Shown: piece after piece, positions 26,519-35,807 of the stretch
How the letters are laid out: every line of letters starts with the position of its first letter
Numbering within the stretch: position 1 is the stretch's first letter
Assembly (NCBI GenBank): GCA_002110465.1
Contig: NEED01000060.1
Location: 1-61,987 of the forward strand
DNA: 61,987 nt
Direction of reading: 5' to 3'
From: an unicellular cyanobacterium SU2
GTDB taxonomy: Bacteria; Cyanobacteriota; Cyanobacteriia; Cyanobacteriales; Microcystaceae
Translations under genes and position numbers: made by a program
Notes under the pieces: generated by a model
Told to the model about the DNA's origin: nothing
The model's input: the letters and a program-made list of their open reading frames with translations, nothing else
The model's database searches: none

Positions 26519-28906
26519 TTAAGACTGAGATTTAAGGAAGTTATGGGCTTGCTCTTCGTTAGGAATTGCTGTAGCAAGACGTTCAACAAATTCACTGGGG
26601 GAAATCTGAGGCTGATCTTGTAACGTTGTTTTGATAATAAATTTAGCAATCGGACCGATTAACTTGGTTAACTCTTGTTCACATTGATCGATAAAAGTTT
26701 GATCAAGACTCATCGGTGTTGCTTCTGAGGACGGTTGAGCAATTGCCCCAAAAACCGCCTCTTGTTGTTTATTAGGAGTCAATATTGAGACTATCTGTTT
26801 TTCAAAATCAGTCTTCTGAGTCGGGGTAAGGTACTCTTTTAAAGATGTAATTAATAACTCAGGTTGGGCGCACTTTTCAGCCATCTGTTCTAGCAAAATC
26901 GGAGCAATTGGCCCGATAATTTCTTCGAGAACTAATTCTAGTTGAGTATATGTTTCAGGGGAGATCTGCTGATCAAAGGTCTTTTTAGCTCGAGGTTGTG
27001 AATCTTTAATTTGAGCAACACGAACCAAAGAAGTATTCAAATATTTTTCTTCTTTTATTGTCAACGCAATCCATTGGTCAAAAATTATTTTTTGCTCAGG
27101 TGAAAGATATTCTGCCAGGTTTTCTAGGAGATCTTGTGTGCTGTTTTCTTGCTCTGAAGCCGATTGTAATAAGGGTAAAGCGACAGGTCCTATTAACTTC
27201 ATCAAAAATTGTGATAGGTTGGCATATTGTTCTGGGGAAAGATTAGAAGAACCAGGGGAATCCATAGAATCCTTAGTGAGTGGTGCCATAGAAGGTTTAG
27301 CTGTCCCTTTTTCTACTTTAGGAATAGTTGGTAAGCTCTCTGCAAATTTCCCTGGCAAAATATCAATTACACCTTGTGTTCCTGAAAGCCATCCTGAAAA
27401 AGTTATTCCTAAATGCTCACAATTGGTCTGCAATAAACTAAGCCATTGAGCGCCGGATAAACCTGCTTGTGGATTAGCTGCAATAAGGGATTCGAGTAAA
27501 GTTTGAGCCAATAATTCTGGTTGTTCATCGCTGAGCATCGCACCTAATAGACATTGTCCATGGTCTGAAGAAAGTTTGAGTTCTTCGATCCACTCTTGGA
27601 TCGAACCTGTTCCATGACCGTCTAGGATAATGATCTGTTGAGCTAATTGGGAGCGGCGCAATTCCTGTCTTAACCAAGAACGGCTAATGGCGATTCCATT
27701 TTGTAAGACAATAGATGAGTCACCTTTGGCTTGATCTTCAATTCGTCCTCGCAGATAGAGCAATAAAGTAGCAGAGGAATCAGGTTTGGAGCGATTCCGA
27801 CCTGCCAAACTCCAGGGTTGTAAAAAAGATCGAATGGCTTTTTGTACTTCTGATTCTTGTTTGTCCACAGTAGAAATCAGGGTAACGCAAAAGTGTCCCT
27901 CTTGTTGAAATACTTCGCTCAAAGCGATACTGGTTTGATTTGTAGACAAACCTTCAACGATCAGTGCATGACGTTGATCATGACTTGAGGACTGAGAAGA
28001 TTTCAACCCTAAAATCAGTTCCCCCACCCCTTCAACAATCCGTTTTGGTGTTTGTAAAGAATACTCTGAATAAAGATGTGGATCGCCTTGATATCGTTTT
28101 TGCTGATTGATCAACCGTAGTTGTTGATTGACTTTTTCAATATATTGTAGGGTTTGATTGTAGACATATCGATAGAGTCCATCGGCTTGAATGACTCCTT
28201 GAAAATTGGCGGCTTCCCCTCGTAAACCCTGCATCAGAAAGTAACTAAATACTCCATGGCCTAAGTCGGGAAACTCCCAAGATTGTTGTCCTTGGTCACA
28301 TGAAAGCAAAGCATAAAAACCTTTACTTTTAGCGGCTCTTTGTCGTAGGGTTTCTAATAATTTAGCCGTCGAGTCATCTAAGACATCTTTTTTGACTTCT
28401 CCTCTAGCACCAGTTAGAGACATATTCCCACAATGGCAAGCGTCTAGCCAGACAACTTGACTATGAGCCGAACACTTGCCAAGCATCGTTAGTAACGCTT
28501 GTAGGGTCAAACCAGTATGGAGAAGATTGTCCCGTTGAGTATCGGCTAAACAGAGTACAGTCTGCTGACTTTGGTATTCGATTAAGCCATGTCCGGAAAA
28601 ATAAAAGAGGATAGTATCTTGAGTTTTGGCTGAAGTAACAATCTGGTCTAAACTGGCTTTAACTGTCTTGAGAATCGGTTTTCTTGGGGAAAAATCGTGG
28701 TGAATGATGATTTCTTTTTGGGGAAAGGCTTGAGTGGCTTGATTTAATGATTCTCCTAATCCTTGACAATCGAATGCTGAGTAACGCAGTCTTGGAAGAT
28801 TGTGATCTTGGTATTCATTAACGCCAATTAAGAGAATCCACAATTTAGCTTGACCTGTTTCTAAGGCCAAATTTAAGTGACTGGTACCAAGACTAATGGG
28901 GGGCAT
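26519..28906 (-). CDS. Caspase-like (peptidase C14/orthocaspase) protein with three C-terminal repeats
   Basis: A 795-residue protein. The N-terminal p20-like domain (about 20-280) has H106 in FSGHG and C157 in LDACHCG, the His-Cys dyad. A second domain with LLYLRGR and IILDGHGTGS (about 320-530) also resembles a caspase or effector fold but lacks a clear dyad. Residues about 555-795 hold three copies of a roughly 75-residue helical unit centred on LIGPVALPLL, IIGPIAPILL and LIGPIAKFII, like the DUF8082-type modules of cyanobacterial kinases. No TM helix. It is cytoplasmic and upstream of the sigma-like gene on the same strand. Confidence 0.85.
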   Translation of the reverse strand: MPPISLGTSHLNLALETGQAKLWILLIGVNEYQDHNLPRLRYSAFDCQGLGESLNQATQAFPQKEIIIHHDFSPRKPILKTVKASLDQIVTSAKTQDTILFYFSGHGLIEYQSQQTVLCLADTQRDNLLHTGLTLQALLTMLGKCSAHSQVVWLDACHCGNMSLTGARGEVKKDVLDDSTAKLLETLRQRAAKSKGFYALLSCDQGQQSWEFPDLGHGVFSYFLMQGLRGEAANFQGVIQADGLYRYVYNQTLQYIEKVNQQLRLINQQKRYQGDPHLYSEYSLQTPKRIVEGVGELILGLKSSQSSSHDQRHALIVEGLSTNQTSIALSEVFQQEGHFCVTLISTVDKQESEVQKAIRSFLQPWSLAGRNRSKPDSSATLLLYLRGRIEDQAKGDSSIVLQNGIAISRSWLRQELRRSQLAQQIIILDGHGTGSIQEWIEELKLSSDHGQCLLGAMLSDEQPELLAQTLLESLIAANPQAGLSGAQWLSLLQTNCEHLGITFSGWLSGTQGVIDILPGKFAESLPTIPKVEKGTAKPSMAPLTKDSMDSPGSSNLSPEQYANLSQFLMKLIGPVALPLLQSASEQENSTQDLLENLAEYLSPEQKIIFDQWIALTIKEEKYLNTSLVRVAQIKDSQPRAKKTFDQQISPETYTQLELVLEEIIGPIAPILLEQMAEKCAQPELLITSLKEYLTPTQKTDFEKQIVSILTPNKQQEAVFGAIAQPSSEATPMSLDQTFIDQCEQELTKLIGPIAKFIIKTTLQDQPQISPSEFVERLATAIPNEEQAHNFLKSQS

Positions 28907-29076
28907 TGCTGAACTTATGATTTACAAAAAACCTTAGCAATCTCAGCCAGATATATTTATTCTAGCTAATTGATGGATGACCTTTAAGAAAAGTCATTAA
29001 TTAATAGGGATATGAGCCGAAAAATATGCAGTTAGCATAACAGACAAAATTGTAGAAACATTCCTTGGCATTTTCT

Positions 29077-29997
29077 TTAATGGCTGCGATAGTTATTGAG
29101 AAGATTCATGGAAATGGCTAAACTTGACTTCATTCGGTTAAAAGCTTTGGCTAATACTCCTATTTCATCCTCGGTTTTTTGCTCAAATTCGTAATCCATG
29201 TTACCCATACTTATCGCTTCAGCAACTTTGACCATTTTCTGGAGAGGACGAATAACGGCTCCCTTGAGTAAAAAGTTAATCCCGATAAAGATAACACTAA
29301 AAATTCCTAACAAAGTCGATAAAATCAGCAACAGAGAGCGATTGGCTTGGTTAAAAATTTCTTGTGCTGGAACAGAGAGAATCTGGGCAGCTACTATTTC
29401 GTTGAGCTTCCAACCATATCCATTTTCAGCACCGTAGGTTGCTAACTGGCTCTTGGGAGCGTCATTAGGGTCTCCGTGACAACGCAAGCAACTTTCTTTT
29501 TTGACGGTTAAGGGGCGGGCTACGTAAAAAGCCCTGCCTCCTCCGAGTGTCCGAAATTGGGAAATTTGTCGAGTATTTGGTTCATTGCGGAAGCGTTCAA
29601 TCACATTTTTCTCAAAACTATCGGCTTTGTCTCTTAAATTCGTCGGGTTGAGGGTCGCTTCTTTGTAAAAAAAATCTTTATACTGCTCATTTTTACGTAA
29701 TGTTTGAAAAACTTCGGTCGCTGAATAGGCGGGGATAGTTTCAGAAATGAATATCGGTTCCGTTTCTAATTGAGGAGATAGAAGAGGTCCGATGTGATCG
29801 CTAGTATAATCTCGTACTGCATTCATGGTTTCGAGTAAAACCAAAGCTTTAGACGTTACTTCTGTTTGTGCTTCTTGTTGTAGTACCCATGATAAGGTCA
29901 GTCCGCTTAAAAGAATACCGCTCAAAAATACGATAATTAGTAGTAAATTAAACTTGGTTCCGAGTTTTAGTTTATTAAGCAACATTGTCATTAGCAA
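29077..29997 (-). CDS. DUF3365 (c-heme-binding) plus HAMP sensor lacking an output domain
   Basis: A 306-residue membrane protein. TM1 (about 15-38) is followed by a periplasmic DUF3365/Tll0287-like domain (about 40-215) with a heme c motif CLRCH (C170-H174), TM2 (about 221-243) and HAMP (about 245-297). It ends about 10 residues after HAMP, where kinases, cyclases or chemoreceptors would continue. It may be a truncated receptor or work through a separate partner. It is divergent from a PhnD-like lipoprotein gene, 152 bp away. Confidence 0.85.
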   Translation of the reverse strand: MLMTMLLNKLKLGTKFNLLLIIVFLSGILLSGLTLSWVLQQEAQTEVTSKALVLLETMNAVRDYTSDHIGPLLSPQLETEPIFISETIPAYSATEVFQTLRKNEQYKDFFYKEATLNPTNLRDKADSFEKNVIERFRNEPNTRQISQFRTLGGGRAFYVARPLTVKKESCLRCHGDPNDAPKSQLATYGAENGYGWKLNEIVAAQILSVPAQEIFNQANRSLLLILSTLLGIFSVIFIGINFLLKGAVIRPLQKMVKVAEAISMGNMDYEFEQKTEDEIGVLAKAFNRMKSSLAISMNLLNNYRSH

Positions 29998-30149
29998 AAA
30001 ATTAAGGGGAAATATAGTTTCAAATTTGGAATTAGTTGATCATTTATTAGAATCTATCTTAAACTTTTTTCTACTTTTTTCTCCCTAGCTTTTTCAGTTA
30101 ATGTTGTAAATTGACCAGAAAATTTTTGGGTTAAATCAAGTAGGTGGCT

Positions 30150-31013
30150 ATGAAATTATCTCGACGTTTATTTTTGATGTTATTGTTTCTCTGTGCCTGT
30201 GAAACCAGTTCCCTAAAAGGAGAACCTCTGGTAATTGGAACAGTTAGCTATGGTGAAGGAGAACGCATTCTTAATCAATACGAAGACTTTAAGTCTTACT
30301 TAGAAGAAAACACTCGATCATTAGTACAGTTAGAACCCGCTTTTAGTGAAAACAAAGCACTAGAGAGAATCCGTTCTCAAGCTTGGTCATTGGTTTTTGC
30401 TCCTCCAGGTTTAGCGGTCATTGCTATGACCCAATATCAGTATATTCCTTTATTACCTTTTGACGGTACTAATACGTTACGTTCTGTTATCATCGTCCGA
30501 CAAGATAGTCCTTTTCAAGATTTAAAATCCCTAACCAATCAAACTATTGCTCTTGGACAAATTGGCTCAGCTACTGGCTATTATTTTCCGATTTTTAATC
30601 TTTATGGATTGGTTGTCAAAAAATTACTTTTTTTACCGACTCCTAAATCTATATTAGAAAATGTTGCCCAAGGTAGAGCCGCAGCCGGCGCTTTATCATT
30701 GAAACAATTTAAAATCTATCAAACTCAATTTCCGTTAGGGACATTTCGCATCCTTTTCACAGATACTCATCCGGTTCCCTCTGGAGTTGTTCTCATTGCT
30801 AACTCTATCAAGAAATATCGTCAAGAAGAAATTTTGCATACTTTAAATAATACACCGTCGGCGATCGCTAACCAAGTCGGATTGATTCTTAATACACCTG
30901 TTCCAAATTATAACTATATGATTTCTGTGGTTGAACGGGTGAGAAGTATCTTTCGAGAGACAAATAAGCTTCGTACTAATAAGATTCATCGGGAGAATAT
31001 CCGTCTGTTTTAG
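30150..31013 (+). CDS. PhnD-like substrate-binding lipoprotein
   Basis: A 287-residue protein from ATG 30150 (a GTG lies two codons earlier). A hydrophobic signal ends with a lipobox-like LCAC (about 12-16). A periplasmic-binding fold of the phosphate/phosphonate PhnD group follows: LVFAPPGLAVIA, IALGQIGSATGYYFP, GRAAAGALS. No permease or ATPase gene is adjacent, so it may serve as a ligand sensor for the divergent DUF3365-HAMP protein rather than for uptake. That pairing is inference. Confidence 0.8.
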   Translation: MKLSRRLFLMLLFLCACETSSLKGEPLVIGTVSYGEGERILNQYEDFKSYLEENTRSLVQLEPAFSENKALERIRSQAWSLVFAPPGLAVIAMTQYQYIPLLPFDGTNTLRSVIIVRQDSPFQDLKSLTNQTIALGQIGSATGYYFPIFNLYGLVVKKLLFLPTPKSILENVAQGRAAAGALSLKQFKIYQTQFPLGTFRILFTDTHPVPSGVVLIANSIKKYRQEEILHTLNNTPSAIANQVGLILNTPVPNYNYMISVVERVRSIFRETNKLRTNKIHRENIRLF

Positions 31014-31095
31014 GTAAATAGACTTAAGAGCATCCCACAGTGCATAAAATCATAATGTTGTCCCTATTAATTCTTAAGACGTTAGGAAGAAGCAC

Positions 31096-31296
31096 ATGGG
31101 GAGACAACCGATGATACAAGTTAAATGGAAAAAACTTTTATCCTATACCGTAATGTGGTTAGTAACTGAAATAATCCTTAATTGCTTGGGACTCGACAAT
31201 CTAGCTGATTATAGCGAATATATTTATTCCAAATACGATCTTGTTGGTTGTGTTACCAAAAATTGGGCAAGACATAATAATCCTCTCCCTATCTGA
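31096..31296 (+). CDS. Small hypothetical membrane protein
   Basis: A frame of 66 residues, more likely starting at the second ATG (31111, MIQVKWKKLL). It has one hydrophobic helix, VMWLVTEIILNCLGL, followed by a Tyr/Asp-rich segment. No family is recognised. It has no operon partner. Confidence 0.5.
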   Translation: MGRQPMIQVKWKKLLSYTVMWLVTEIILNCLGLDNLADYSEYIYSKYDLVGCVTKNWARHNNPLPI

Positions 31297-31390
31297 TAGT
31301 AATTGAATCATCAAAAACATTGGATAGCAACGTTTAAGTTTAATACACTTATAATGTTGATTTGATGATCAAATTTGGAGAAGTAACTTG

Positions 31391-32067
31391 ATGAAATCAG
31401 AAAAAGACCAGCTTCAACAAGCCATTTCACTGTTGCAAGGAAATAAGCTGAAAGCCAATTCTCTTTTGAGAGATTTTGTTGATTGTTCTCCTAATAGTTG
31501 GGAAGGCTTTTTTTATTTGGCTGCATCAGAGTCTATTCTACAAAATTATTGAGAAATTTAGCCTATTGCTATCGTCAATTAGGTAACTCATTACTGGGAG
31601 TTCATTATTATCAAAAAACTTTTGAGTTAACACAATGGAGCATTTCTGAAATCCCTGTTTGACTCGCAAGTAATTTATGTGAATTAGGACATGATAAACA
31701 AGGACGTTTGCTTTTAGAAAAAGCGCATAAAATTTTTTCTGATGATCCTTTGGTCAATTTTTACCTTTTTTTGACTGATAATAGGTTATTTTTATCTCCT
31801 GTATATTCGAGGGTTAAAAGTTATGCTAAATTTCCCGAAGTTGTAGATTATTTAGTTAGTTTTAGTATGAAACATGATGCTCCTTACTATAAAGAATTAG
31901 ATAATAAATTATCTCTTTCTAGATTAATTAATACTTATCAACATCAGCAGATAAATGATATTAGTGATTTCTATCCAGAAACCTTTATTCTCCCTGATTA
32001 TTTTGAGAAACTAAAAACTCAGTTTAGTTTAGCTTCAAATACCATTGGCTTTAAGACAACACTTTAG
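31391..32067 (+). pseudogene. TPR-like protein, frameshifted with an internal stop
   Basis: A coherent gene starts at 31391 (MKSEKDQLQQAISLLQGNKL) and runs to a TGA after ILQNY at about 31550. The next frame continues with LRNLAYCYRQLGNSLLG and GVHYYQKTFEL, hits a second TGA near 31661, then reads through CELGHDKQGRLLLEKA to the stop at 32065. Helix-pair repeats resemble TPRs. One frameshift plus one in-frame stop make it a recent pseudogene unless they are sequencing errors. Confidence 0.7.
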
Positions 32068-32071
32068 TTAA

Positions 32072-32560
32072 TTATCGTACACTGTACCCTCGTCCTTCCA
32101 TACAAGCCGTCCAAGCTTGGTAAAACCGTTGTAATCGTTGCTGTTCTTCAGCATTTACTTGAGCGGCTACTTGATCCACTGATCTGTCCTCATCAACTTG
32201 TCGCATTAATCCGGCTAAAGCACCGATTCCTGCACCAACTGCTGCTCCCTGTCCAACGTTGTTATCACGGCTAATGGCTCCGCCGACGACTCCTAATAAA
32301 GAACCTCTAGCTGCTCCCCTCATAACGCCACTTCGCCCAGAAGATTGAGCAATCGTTTGGGGAGATACATTACTAGGGCTAATGCCAGTTTGTTGTCTTG
32401 CCCAAGTATAACAGGCTGCATGGTCTTGTTGTTGCTGTTCAGGGGTTTGTCCCTCACTTGGATAGGCAAAGGGTTCAGCCACTTGCGCTAAGGTAGAATT
32501 TTGAAAAAAAGCTCCCCATCCCAACAGAGTTAGACTGATTATTTTAACCGTTAATTTCAT
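32072..32560 (-). CDS. Glycine-zipper envelope protein
   Basis: A 162-residue secreted protein. It has a signal peptide (about 1-25, cut after LAQ), a linker with one Cys (AACYTWAR), a glycine-zipper membrane segment (about 82-118, with GSLLGVVGGAISRD and GAAVGAGIGALAGL) and a C-terminal helix with Cys in WTACMEGRGY. Glycine-zipper proteins sit in the outer membrane or periplasm; function unknown. Convergent with the TPR pseudogene. Confidence 0.78.
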   Translation of the reverse strand: MKLTVKIISLTLLGWGAFFQNSTLAQVAEPFAYPSEGQTPEQQQQDHAACYTWARQQTGISPSNVSPQTIAQSSGRSGVMRGAARGSLLGVVGGAISRDNNVGQGAAVGAGIGALAGLMRQVDEDRSVDQVAAQVNAEEQQRLQRFYQAWTACMEGRGYSVR

Positions 32561-32631
32561 CCTTTATTCTCTTTAAGGTATAAAGATAATGCGTCTTATT
32601 TTAGAACTAGTTGCCGGTTTTTGGCAAAAGG

Positions 32632-32865
32632 CTGGGGGGGCGACAAGTCGCCTATAATCCATACCTGGTCTAACTTCTGCAAGTTGCGCTTGAAAAAGAT
32701 AGAAGTAGCGATCGCCAATGAACTAAACGAGATAATGGGGTTTTTAGCGAAAATGATTGCAAGTTTTCCCAAAAATAGCTTGTGAAAAAGGACTATCTTT
32801 GTAAACCATACATGGCTCAAACCCTGATTGTATAATGCTTTAAAACCTCAGTGTCGCCCCCCCAG
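32632..32865. mobile_element. MITE, 234 bp, perfect 14-bp inverted repeats and 9-bp target duplication
   Basis: The left end CTGGGGGGGCGACA (32632-32645) and right end TGTCGCCCCCCCAG (32852-32865) are exact complements. The flanks GGCAAAAGG at 32623-32631 and again at 32866-32874 form a 9-bp target site duplication. The interior has no gene. It is a non-autonomous element moved by a transposase encoded elsewhere; the duplication length would suit IS4- or IS701-like families. Confidence 0.92.
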
Positions 32866-32961
32866 GGCAAAAGGTAAATTTGTCTGGAAGACTCTTGGTG
32901 ATAGTATTGCAACGAATGGCGCAATCCTTTAGCTCCCACAAGCGGGATCGCCGATAGAGTA

Positions 32962-35487
32962 ATGTGGTATTTGAGGTCTAATGTGGCGAACTTGCTTAAC
33001 AGAGAAGGGATCAAAAAATGGCTACTGATAGGATTATTCTGTTTGGGGCTAGTCTGTCTTTTTATTCCAAAAATTGGGCAAGCTTACCAAAAATCCAACT
33101 ATGCTATCAGTGTAAAAGCTCCCTTTAATCAACCCAACTTTTATCCCCTTGTTCAATCCGTAGACAGTAGCCGATATCAACCAGTGGGTGAGTGGACAGG
33201 CAGATTAATTCTCCCAACCCTCGAAGAATTAAAGGAAAAAACAACCCGATTCGGACAACAAGATTGGGTCTGGATCGAACTACACAATACTGCTATAAGC
33301 GAGCAAGACTTAAGGGGGAAAATTGTGCCTTTAACGTGGCAAGACAAACCCCACAAACCAAGCTATGTGAAGAAAGTCACCACAGATATCCAATTTAATG
33401 AGGCTGCTAAGCAGGCACAAAAAAACGGTAATGTGCTACCGTCCCGACTGAATGGACGAAAACGGGTAGGCCCATTACAGTCTCTGGCGGGAGCGCGTCC
33501 CAATGATGATCTAACGGTAAAACTCACAGGCAATCTCGTGATTACTGAACAAGCGGGACAAAAAATGATTCAGATCGCCAACGAACCACAACAAATCACT
33601 GGTCGCTATTATGGCTTAGTCCAAATTTTAGGAGAAGCCAAGACCAATCAGAATCAGGCTCTCGTCTCAGATTGTCCAGGAGCATCACCCTGTCCTGGTG
33701 AATATTACCAAGTTCGCCACTATAACCGAGCTTCACAGCACTTTGATGGGGCCCAGGAAATTGTGAGAATCCCACAGCAACCTCGTGGTAATAATGGAAG
33801 ATTTATTTCAACGCCACGCAACCTTGAAACCGTCGAAACCGGAAAACTTGGCTGGTACATTTATGGGGCCAAAGATCGGCAAGGAATTTTTACGGTACAG
33901 TCTTTAAAACCAAGAGCTTTAGTCAAACTCAACCCAGACAATATAGAATTCAGGGTATCCTCAGCGCAAAACTATATCTATCAGCAAAATTGGCAAAATA
34001 CCCCACAACGCAAAGGGTCTATTCAGCGTGTTTTATTAGCTCCTCAAGCTGAAAACCTTGAACAAGCGTTAAATGAGTGGCAAGAAGGGGATTATGGCTT
34101 AGTGATTCACGCCTTTGGGGGAATTGGAGGAGAGCAAGGAGAAACCATTGTCGGGGCGACCGTCACGGGACATTTTTCTTATGGAATAGCACAGGTCGTT
34201 AAAGATCCTTTTACCGATGAATTGCAGTTTGACCTTACCTATTATCAAGTGTATGCCCAGAATCCAGAAGGGATAATTTCTGGGGCAATTGATTGGTCGG
34301 CCTATGCAGGAGACTGGCAAAGGGGATGGATCGGCTCTCGTCCGTTTTCGGATGTAGTGGTTAAATTAGATGCCTTATCCGATTTCTCAGTCGGAGATCA
34401 AACCTTATCTTTCGGGAGACAATTACGACAAGAAGCTCAAACCATGACCGCTCGTTATCGGACAGGAGACGGTACTGGGGTCTCGTCGGTTACCCCATCT
34501 ACTTCCTGTGTCCAAGATTCTAGTCAAGCCTTTTATATTGCGATCGCACAGTTAAGACAGCAAGTTACCTCGTCTCCAGACTTGCGTGCTTGGTTACAAA
34601 CCCATCCCGATGACGCGGGAACGCAGAAATTTGCACAACTTACACAATTGGTTCAAGACTTAAACCAAATTTTAGTCCCTCATGGTGTGGTTCGAGCAGA
34701 TTGGCAGAACAACGCTGAAGTATTAGCTGGTGTCGCTGGGGGTGACCGTTTAACCAATAACCAACGGGTATTATATGGATTAAAAAGTTGGCGAACCATG
34801 CTACCACGAAGAGCGCACGATGAAGTTAGTACCATCTTTTTACATAACAATGCCAGTTTATGGTTTTTAAGAAGTAATCAAGTTTTAGGTTGGGATTCGA
34901 CAATTTTGCCCTTGGCCCCGACTTTCGTTTTAGGGAAAATTCCTATTGTTTCAACAGGATTAACCAGACTCATTGATGCTCTGTCGTTTCCCCTCTCCCC
35001 TGACGATTGGTATGTGAGTTTCGCTCTTCTTTTAGGATACGGCATGATTGTGTTACCCATTGGATTGAAGACGGGTTTTTTAAGATGGCACATCATTCGT
35101 TTTCCCTCTAAAGCTTGGTGGGGACTCTTTCCATTGTTCTTAATGCCAGCTTTGACCGAAGAGTTAGTGTTTCGCGTGCTTTTATTGCCCCATCTTTTGT
35201 CAGGAATTACAGGGATACAGTGGTTAGGATGGGCAACTTTGAGTCTCAGTTTATTTATTATTTATCATCCTTTAAATGCTTTATGGTTTTATCCTCAAGG
35301 GAAAGGCATATTTTGGCAACCGATTTTTTTGTTGTTTGCTGGATTGCTAGGAATCGCTTGTACCCTTAGCTATCGGCTCAGTGGTTCTTTGTGGCCACCT
35401 GTAATGATTCATTGGTTAGTGGTAGTAATTTGGCTATTTATCTTCAACGGAAAACAAAAATTAAAGGGACAAAAATCTATCCATTAG
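32962..35487 (+). CDS. CPBP (Abi) family intramembrane protease with long extracytoplasmic domain
   Basis: An 841-residue protein. One TM (about 20-40) is followed by a domain of about 620 residues outside the membrane without a recognised family, then a C-terminal membrane domain (about 680-830). That domain has CPBP motifs EELVFR (near 733), YHPLN (near 772) and HW (near 820). CPBP proteases include Rce1-like enzymes. Most CPBP proteins have 200-300 residues, so this is an unusual fusion. Its start is 97 bp from the MITE. Confidence 0.8.
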   Translation: MWYLRSNVANLLNREGIKKWLLIGLFCLGLVCLFIPKIGQAYQKSNYAISVKAPFNQPNFYPLVQSVDSSRYQPVGEWTGRLILPTLEELKEKTTRFGQQDWVWIELHNTAISEQDLRGKIVPLTWQDKPHKPSYVKKVTTDIQFNEAAKQAQKNGNVLPSRLNGRKRVGPLQSLAGARPNDDLTVKLTGNLVITEQAGQKMIQIANEPQQITGRYYGLVQILGEAKTNQNQALVSDCPGASPCPGEYYQVRHYNRASQHFDGAQEIVRIPQQPRGNNGRFISTPRNLETVETGKLGWYIYGAKDRQGIFTVQSLKPRALVKLNPDNIEFRVSSAQNYIYQQNWQNTPQRKGSIQRVLLAPQAENLEQALNEWQEGDYGLVIHAFGGIGGEQGETIVGATVTGHFSYGIAQVVKDPFTDELQFDLTYYQVYAQNPEGIISGAIDWSAYAGDWQRGWIGSRPFSDVVVKLDALSDFSVGDQTLSFGRQLRQEAQTMTARYRTGDGTGVSSVTPSTSCVQDSSQAFYIAIAQLRQQVTSSPDLRAWLQTHPDDAGTQKFAQLTQLVQDLNQILVPHGVVRADWQNNAEVLAGVAGGDRLTNNQRVLYGLKSWRTMLPRRAHDEVSTIFLHNNASLWFLRSNQVLGWDSTILPLAPTFVLGKIPIVSTGLTRLIDALSFPLSPDDWYVSFALLLGYGMIVLPIGLKTGFLRWHIIRFPSKAWWGLFPLFLMPALTEELVFRVLLLPHLLSGITGIQWLGWATLSLSLFIIYHPLNALWFYPQGKGIFWQPIFLLFAGLLGIACTLSYRLSGSLWPPVMIHWLVVVIWLFIFNGKQKLKGQKSIH

Positions 35488-35546
35488 AAAGTGTCTGTAA
35501 GGAATTCACTTAATTAGGTCTGAACGAATTTATGAGGGTTAGCTCT

Positions 35547-35572
35547 GGTCAGTTGGCGATCGCTAACTGACC
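35547..35572. repeat. Inverted repeat centred on a HIP1 octamer
   Basis: GGTCAGTT, a G, GCGATCGC, a T, AACTGACC: a 26-bp inverted repeat with one non-pairing position per arm. It lies in the 320-bp gap between convergent genes, where it may help transcription termination. Nothing else supported was seen in that gap. Confidence 0.5.
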
Positions 35573-35807
35573 GAATTGTCCTGACTTAATTCTCTAAAAA
35601 CCTTGAAGAATAAAGGTTGTAGCAAAACTTAGCTTATCTTAGATTTACAATTAAGCGAACGGTGAGTATTGAGTCTCTCTTTGGAATTGCTGCTTAAAAA
35701 GTTAGAAAAGTGTGGGAAAGTTTTACTCTTTTCAACTTTTTGCAACACGACCTTCATTTTCTTATTATTTCACACAAACTTAATGAACCTGACAAGTCCA
35801 TTTATTC

